Shown here in pieces: positions 9,001-13,600 of a stretch of DNA of 13,600 nt. This stretch comes from Auxenochlorella pyrenoidosa (lineage: Eukaryota; Chlorophyta; Trebouxiophyceae; Chlorellales; Chlorellaceae): assembly GCA_001430745.1 (NCBI GenBank), contig KQ481946.1, positions 1,089,061 through 1,102,660 on the forward strand, given 5' to 3'. Numbering within the stretch: the stretch's first letter is position 1; every line of letters starts with the position of its first letter. Under the pieces are notes generated by a model. The model was not told the DNA's origin and searched no databases. It saw only the letters and a program-made list of their open reading frames with translations. Position numbers and translations under genes: made by a program.

Positions 9001-9666
9001 CGGGCTCCTCGCCTCCCACGCGCAGAGCAAGGCTCAAGAGGTCCTGTGCGCACTGCATCTGTTGAGCTGCCATGCGCAGCAGCAGCTCATCCTGCCTCAT
9101 CCCGGCGGCTGCGGCAGGGGCGCCCCCGCTGGTGGCCCGCTGCCCCCCCAGCAGCCTGTGCCAACCAGGCCAGCAGGCGGCGACCCGATCCCAGCAGGAG
9201 GCTCGATGCAGGGGCCAGCTGCCGGGCATCCTCTGCTGCCAGGCTGCCTTCCACTGCAGGCAGGAGGCTCAGGCCAGCTGCCAGTGCATGGATTGCTGCC
9301 TGTGCGAGAAGCGGTGAGGTGGCCGCACTCGGCGGGCCATCGTCGCTGCCGTCGGCTGGCTGCAGGGGTCCCGCCTCCAGAGCAGCGAGCAGGGCCCCCA
9401 GGCGGCACAGCTTTCTGCAGCAAAGGGGAAGACATGCTTTAAGGGGGGTCGCACGAGTCTCTTGAGGCTGTAGAGCGTATGACACACGCAGGCCCGCACC
9501 TGGCCACCTCTGAGCGCTCCTCATCCAGCAGGGCTGCCTCCTCTGGTTGGCTGCCAACAGCTCCTATCAGTGCCTGTGCTGCAGAGGCCAGGGCGGCGCT
9601 GTCAGGCTCCGCCGTCCCCTCTAACAAGGCCAGCAGGCCATTCAGGGCAGCCACGGGACTGCTCAT
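6024..9666 (-). CDS. Large MYND-type zinc-finger protein, tandem copy 1 (six exons, one apparent frameshift)
   Basis: The exons (minus strand) are 9666-9500, 9414-8893, 8761-7531, 7271-7073, 6909-6739 and 6545-6024. All junctions are GT-AG with matching phases. The start is the first ATG after an in-frame TAG at 9720-9718. Exon 2 is one base too long: a G7 run (C7 at 9143-9149, plus strand) shifts the frame relative to copy 2. Correcting that base gives about 936 residues. Most of the protein is Ala/Leu-rich and helical-looking, possibly an armadillo/HEAT-like solenoid. The C-terminus carries a MYND finger with ligands near residues C880, C885, C898, C901, C907, C911, H920 and C924, inside 'RCSSCRAAAYCSAAC...AGHREAC'. 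The first pair is C-x4-C rather than C-x2-C. MYND fingers bind proline-rich peptides, but partner and role here are unknown. Exons 3-6 match copy 2 in phase and order. Confidence 0.82.
7263..7276. repeat. Palindrome over the exon 4 acceptor of MYND1
   Basis: TGCAGGCGCCTGCA is its own reverse complement and spans the acceptor of exon 4. It creates two CAG acceptors ten bases apart, of which only the outer one, ending at 7272, keeps frame. Confidence 0.8.
7353..7397 (+). repeat. G-run tract (quadruplex-prone) in the intron between MYND1 exons 3 and 4
   Basis: At least six runs of three or more G are separated by short loops. The G-rich strand is the template strand of the MYND gene, so the pre-mRNA is C-rich here. 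A similar tract sits at 11816-11843 in the same intron of copy 2. Confidence 0.6.
9143..9149 (-). other. Homopolymer frameshift site (G7 on the coding strand) in MYND copy 1
   Basis: With seven G the frame runs 'LLAWLAQAAGGAAGHQRG' and stops at 9087, before the conserved 'GGQRATSGGAPAAAAG' frame is used. Copy 2 passes from its 'RRLLA' block to 'GQRATSSGAPAAA' without a shift. Exon 2 bounded by its splice phases is 522 bases, one more than phase allows. Either this is a sequence error in a G run or copy 1 is broken. Confidence 0.7.
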
Positions 9667-10502
9667 GGTATGAACTCTCTCGTTGTATACAGCAGGTCCT
9701 GTTTTGGAGCAGCAGGCCTAGGCACCTTGCCAGCCTGGCACCTTCAGTTGGTGCCTCCTCCCATCCTGCTTACCCTCCCCTTCCCCACTTTGGCCCCTTC
9801 CCATTGCTCAAGATCTCTTTGACAGAAGTGTAACCGGCATCTGCCTGCCTGTGGTGAGGGGTGGACGGGACCCCAGCTGCTGGCCCTGTCGGATGGCAAG
9901 GCTGTGCTGCATGCCAGTGCCCTCTGCATTTTCTACATGTGCAGACCAGGCAGGCAGCACCGGGTTGCTGTAAGCTGTAAGCTGGCTGCTGGCAGCTGCT
10001 TCTCTGCCAGATGAGCAGGCGCCGCCACCATCTGCAGATCCTGAGCCAAGGCTCATGCCGGCCAGGCTGGCGAGGGGCAGCTGCCACCCCGAGGAGAGAG
10101 GAGGCCTGCAGGGGCATCTGCCGGGCAGCTGCGACCCAGGAGAGACGAGCGCCACGCTTTCACATCTTGCCTGGAGTACCAGCGCTGAGGGAACTCCCCC
10201 GACCCCATAGATATGTATGACTGCAGTTCACAAGCATCTGCCAGTGCCTCTGGCTCTCCTGCGCCGATTCCTGCTATGTCAAGGGCAGATGGTGCTTTGA
10301 ACACTCGACTACAAGGCATGAAACACTACCTGTTGCACCAAACACGAGCAAAGCATGCAAGCAAAGCATCAGCAGGCGTATCATGAAGCGGCCTCAGCAA
10401 TTTTACGTCGATCGGGGCAGTCCGCTGGCACGGCGTTGCTGCTGCTGCTGCCGGAGACTCAAGGCAGTGCCTTCAAAGCTGAGACGAGGGTGGGGCTTGC
10501 CA
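9667..10502. other. Spacer between the two MYND genes, with a decayed fasciclin 3' end
   Basis: These 836 bases must hold the MYND1 promoter and the MYND2 3' UTR. The middle part is the decayed fasciclin remnant annotated separately. TGTAA occurs on the plus strand at about 9829, 9970 and 9977. I see no intact gene here. Confidence 0.6.
9812..10067 (+). pseudogene. Remnant of the fasciclin gene 3' end (last two exons)
   Basis: Bases 9812-9853 match the penultimate fasciclin exon up to its donor: 'CTGCCTGTG' followed by GTGAGG, as at 5378-5386. The FAGNATV core has changed to a FDRSVTG reading, and the acceptor CAG before the exon is missing. Bases 10038-10067 match the last exon ('ATCCTG...CTCATGCCGGCC'), but an indel shifts the frame so the ILLPRLMPA ending and its stop are lost. 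The intron between them is also alignable ('AGCTGCTGGCC', 'GTGCCCTCTGCAT'). No upstream fasciclin exons precede it, so it cannot make a FAS1 domain. It was carried here by the duplication that made MYND copy 2. Confidence 0.75.
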
Positions 10503-13500
10503 TCACAGCTCGACATTTTCGCGCATCGCTCGCAGCGCTGGGCAGGCCTTCCAGTGCCCTGCCTGCCATGCCCCAAGCTGGCAGGCGGCAGAGCAGTAGG
10601 CAGCTGCCCCGCAGCCGCTGCAGCGCTGCGGCCTGCCGGCGGGGGCATCCATGTTGGCGCAGCCCAGCCAGGCGCAGCCGGGGCGAGAGGCAGCCGCTAG
10701 CTCCAGCTCCAACCGAGCTGCCTCGGCCTGTTGGGGCAGCGCCCAGAAGTGGCGCAGCAGGCGGGCAGCGCGGGCAGCGGGCTCGGCTGCGCGGTGCAGT
10801 AGCGCTGCACAGAAGCCAGCCAGGCTGGGCTCGAGCCCGTCTGTCAGGAAGCTCACTCTGACAGGCACCCCGGCGGACAGCTCTGTCATGCTGTCCAGCA
10901 GCTCCCGTCGCAGCTGGCTGCCCTCCGTGCCAGGGGCCGCGCTCTCAAGCTCAGCAGCGGCCGCCTGGGCGGCGTGATGCACCTCCAGGAAGGGCTGGGC
11001 CGCCTGCTGGGCCAATTCTGTGACCTGCACAGGCCCGGGCAGCATGAGCTTTGGCTGCACTTACAAGTAAGCTGTAAGCGCGCAACGCTGAATGGTCCAG
11101 CAGCACAGCTGCTGCGCTGGAATCTTAGAGTATGGCTGGCATTAGGCAGGCCCGCACCAGGCTAAACCGCTACTTGAAGCTCTCACCTTGGGCATAGACA
11201 GGCAGCCAGGCTCCAGGCTGGCAGGCAGCTCAAGCACAGCCCTCAGCAGCTCGTCGGTGACCAGCGCAGCCGCCAGGCGGGGCGAGGTCTTAGCCACATG
11301 GGCCAGCAACCGGCCCGCCTCTGACAGCTGTCGGCCAGCAGGGCTGTTGTTGGGTGCCGCCTCCAGCAGCTGCATGCAAGGGGGATGGCGCAGGAATAGT
11401 GCTCAGCAGACTGTGGCCTAGCCAAGCGCCGCCGCAGGCCGACAGCCATGCTGTGCAAGCATGCCTGGGCACAGTAAAGCCAGGCCAAGTGCAGGCTGGT
11501 GTTGCTGGCCTGTGCGTGCGGCATGTCAAGACTCACGCTTGCCCTGGCGGCAGGCAGCAGCAGGCTGAAGAGCTGCTCGCCGACGAGTTGGGCCGGCGCA
11601 TGCGGGGCAATGATGAGCAGGCACGCTTGGAGGATGTGCGGGTTGGGGTTGCGGTGCACAGCTCCCAGTTTGGCGGCGACAGCACGGGCCGCATGGAAGT
11701 GGGCCGCCGCCGTCGCCTGCAGGCGCCTGCAGTTGGAGAGGAACCAGGGCGGTCTTGTCTCTGCGTTGCCTTGTGACTTGCGCAAGCATGCATCGATGTG
11801 CCACATGGACATGCAGGGGGTGGGTGGGTGGGGCTGCTGGGGGTACACACGTGCCGTCCAAAAATCACAATGGAATGCAAGTGCGCGGCAGCTAAGGCCA
11901 GTACACAACCGCCAACCACTCGTGAGAGGGCAGGAGGGGGCCGGGCTCACCTTTTGGCAGCCACAGCCGCTGCCCCGCCAACAATCTCGGGCCGTGTGAC
12001 CAGATGCGACACCAGAGCCAGAGCCTGGGAAGCAAAGCTCAGCAGCATGCCCCAATTGGTCAGGGCAGGCAGCATGCGCTGGTGGCGGGGACTGGCGGTG
12101 GTGGCCCACATCAGCAGGCGGCAGGAGGTGTCGCTGAGCTGCAGGGCGGCGGCCAGCGCTGCCTGCGGGTCAAACTGCAGCCGGCCGGGGCCTGCCGCCT
12201 TGAGGAGAGGCACCAGGGCCTGGGTTGCCTGATACAGGGACAGCTGCCACACTGACATGCAGCTTGTTGGCAGAGATGGGAGGCCGAACTCGCCACCGAC
12301 GTCGGTTCCCACGGTGCTGCTCCGGGCTCTCTCCTCCTCCCACTGTGAGTAGAGGTCCAGCAGGGCTGGCAGGTGGCGGGCAGCGGCCTCCCCAGCCGTC
12401 AGCAGAGCCGGCAAGTTGGGCCCCACGCATTGCTGGAGGGCGCCGTCATCGACAGACAGGATGAAGATGAGAGGGCTCGGCAAGCCCTCCCACAGCACTC
12501 TCGTCATGGCGGCGCTGTACTCGCGGAGGCTGCTGTCGCTGCCTTCGCCGTCGCTGCCTGCCTGTGCCTCTGCCCCCGCCCCTGCCTGGGCCGCTGCAAC
12601 AGCTGGCAGCGCCTGCAGCAGTGCAGGTAGCATGCGCGCTACAGCCCAGCCCGCAGCATACTGCCCTGCTGCCTGCTCAGGACTGGCAGGCTGCCAGGTG
12701 TCGACCGGCAGTGCAAATATGGTGGTCAGCATGGCCACAGCCTCCCAGTCTCGCTGGAAGGCTCGAGATGCCGCTGGGCAGCGCTGCGGCAGCGCTGCGG
12801 CCAGCGCCTCGGCTGCTTGCCGACCCCGGCTCAGCAGGGCCAGGTCCTGCTTTAGCACAGCACCTGTAGCATCCAGAAGATCATCTAGCAGCACCTCTGC
12901 CGCTCTGTGCAGCAGCCGCCAGCAGCCCTGCTGCCAGCTGTTATCAAGCTGCCAGAGCGGCGCAGGCTCCCGCGGGGGTGCCAGGGCTGCCAAGTGCAGC
13001 AGCGCTGCTTGCAGAAACATGCGGGCAAGCTTGCCTTGCAGGCTGGGCCGGCCTGACAGCTGATCTTGAGGCCCAAAAATGAGCAGCTGATTTGTCAGAC
13101 CAGCGCAGTAGATGATGAGCCTCTCCGTCTCGTTTGCAGGCCCTGCAGAGGAGTTGTCAACATGGGGTGACATGGGTAGCACAGGGAAGGCAAAGAGGCA
13201 CTGCCTGAGGGCAGAGGTGGCGCAGCATACAGCCCTCCCTCCTTCCCCGTTGCCAGTCTTCCCGTGCCTCCCACCTTGCTGCGCAGTACCCAGGGCTGCT
13301 AAAGGCGGCAAGTTGTGCAGCAGCACCTCCACTACCGCCTCCAGCCATGCCGCTGTGGCGGCAAGTGGAAAGGTGGGCTCCAGGTCGGGCTCTTCATTGC
13401 TGTCCTTGTGCAGGATAAGGCCCAAGAGGTCGAATGCACACTGCACCTGGTAGGCTGCCGATCGCAGCAGCTCACCCTGAAGCTGCTCTGTCCTGCTAGC

Positions 13501-13600
13501 TGCGGCAGGGGCGCCGCTGCTGGTGGCCCGCTGCCCCGTCACTAGCCAGCGCCACTCCTCGCACGCCAGCAGGCGGCGGCCCGATCCCAGCAGAAGGCTT
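10503..13600 (-). CDS. Large MYND-type zinc-finger protein, tandem copy 2 (5' end outside window)
   Basis: The visible exons (minus strand) are 13600-13275 (partial), 13142-11951, 11726-11537, 11369-11187 and 11024-10503. All junctions are GT-AG and in the same phases as copy 1. The frame is open from the right edge, where 'SLLLGSGRRLLA' matches copy 1; exon 1 and the first part of exon 2 lie outside. The intron 13274-13143 happens to stay open in frame, which fuses exons 2 and 3 in a naive reading. The last exon has the same length as in copy 1 (522 bases). By eye, 96 of its final 107 residues are identical, including all eight MYND ligands ('RCSGCGAAAYCSAAC...AGHWKAC'). The exon 3 Ala/Gly/Glu-rich loop differs in length and sequence. 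I see no frameshift in the visible part, so this copy looks functional. Its likely role is an unknown protein-interaction function. Confidence 0.87.
11717..11732. repeat. 16-base perfect palindrome over the exon 4 acceptor of MYND2
   Basis: CTGCAGGCGCCTGCAG is fully self-complementary and spans the exon 4 acceptor, at the same place as the palindrome in copy 1. Confidence 0.85.
11816..11843 (+). repeat. G-run tract in the intron between MYND2 exons 3 and 4
   Basis: Five runs of three or more G lie in the intron that also carries a G-run tract in copy 1. The strand is the template strand of the MYND gene. Confidence 0.55.

Larger units (their letters stand above)
5351..9204. repeat. Tandem segmental duplication, copy A
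   Basis: This stretch aligns along its length with 9818-13600 at an offset of 4.38-4.48 kb. It holds the last two exons of the fasciclin gene and the MYND gene 1 body. MYND exons match almost base for base in places, and introns and spacer are looser. The limits are those visible in this window: copy B runs off the right edge, so copy A extends further right, probably at least to the MYND start at 9666. Confidence 0.85.
9818..13600. repeat. Tandem segmental duplication, copy B (runs off the right edge)
   Basis: This is the partner of copy A at 5351-9204. It holds the decayed fasciclin 3' end followed by MYND gene 2. The right limit is the window edge, not the end of the repeat. Confidence 0.85.

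Noticed and set aside
8524..9465. 313-codon plus-strand open frame opposite MYND exons 2 and 3
   Set aside because: It is the antisense shadow of a GC-rich gene. It has no domain, whereas the minus strand has conserved, phase-matched exons in two copies.
9667..10502. Transposon insertion between the two MYND genes
   Set aside because: I found no terminal inverted repeats, target-site duplication or transposase-like frame. Alignment with 5351-6023 explains the spacer as part of a duplicated unit.

Overview
The window looks like nuclear DNA of a GC-rich green alga, most likely a trebouxiophyte of the Chlorella type. The evidence is split genes with short GT-AG introns, coding DNA with a strong G/C third-base bias, alanine- and glutamine-rich low-complexity protein, a chlorophyte-style TGTAA poly(A) signal, and typical algal families (CDC123, single-domain fasciclin, large MYND-finger proteins). 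I saw no bacterial operon, tRNA, rRNA, CRISPR array or recognisable transposon. All gene models were spliced by eye from reading frames, splice consensus and phase.

Layout, left to right. (1) 2-718, plus: the 3' exon of a CDC123/D123 gene, whose protein carries a long poly-Q/Ala-rich insertion. (2) 1006-2974, minus: a six-exon gene for a 283-residue protein. It has a mitochondrial-type presequence, an SRP54 M-domain-like region without the GTPase, and a cysteine-bearing tail. It converges on CDC123. (3) 2975-3537: a divergent promoter region. (4) 3538-5614, plus: a secreted single-FAS1-domain protein in seven (possibly eight) exons, ending in a micro-exon. (5) 6024-9666, minus: a six-exon gene for a roughly 936-residue protein with a C-terminal MYND zinc finger; one exon has an apparent +1 frameshift in a homopolymer. 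(6) 9667-10502: a spacer holding a decayed copy of the 3' end of the fasciclin gene. (7) 10503 to beyond the right edge, minus: a second MYND gene, paralogous to the first exon by exon.

Items 4-7 are explained by one tandem duplication. A unit made of the fasciclin 3' end plus the whole MYND gene was copied, with an offset of about 4.4-4.5 kb. The MYND copy stayed open, while the carried-along fasciclin fragment decayed. The genes do not form a pathway: CDC123 is an eIF2 assembly chaperone, the M-domain protein is probably mitochondrial, the fasciclin protein is secreted, and the MYND proteins are probably protein-interaction factors. The most unusual items are the stand-alone mitochondrial M-domain protein, the duplication with its passenger pseudogene, and the homopolymer frameshift in MYND copy 1.
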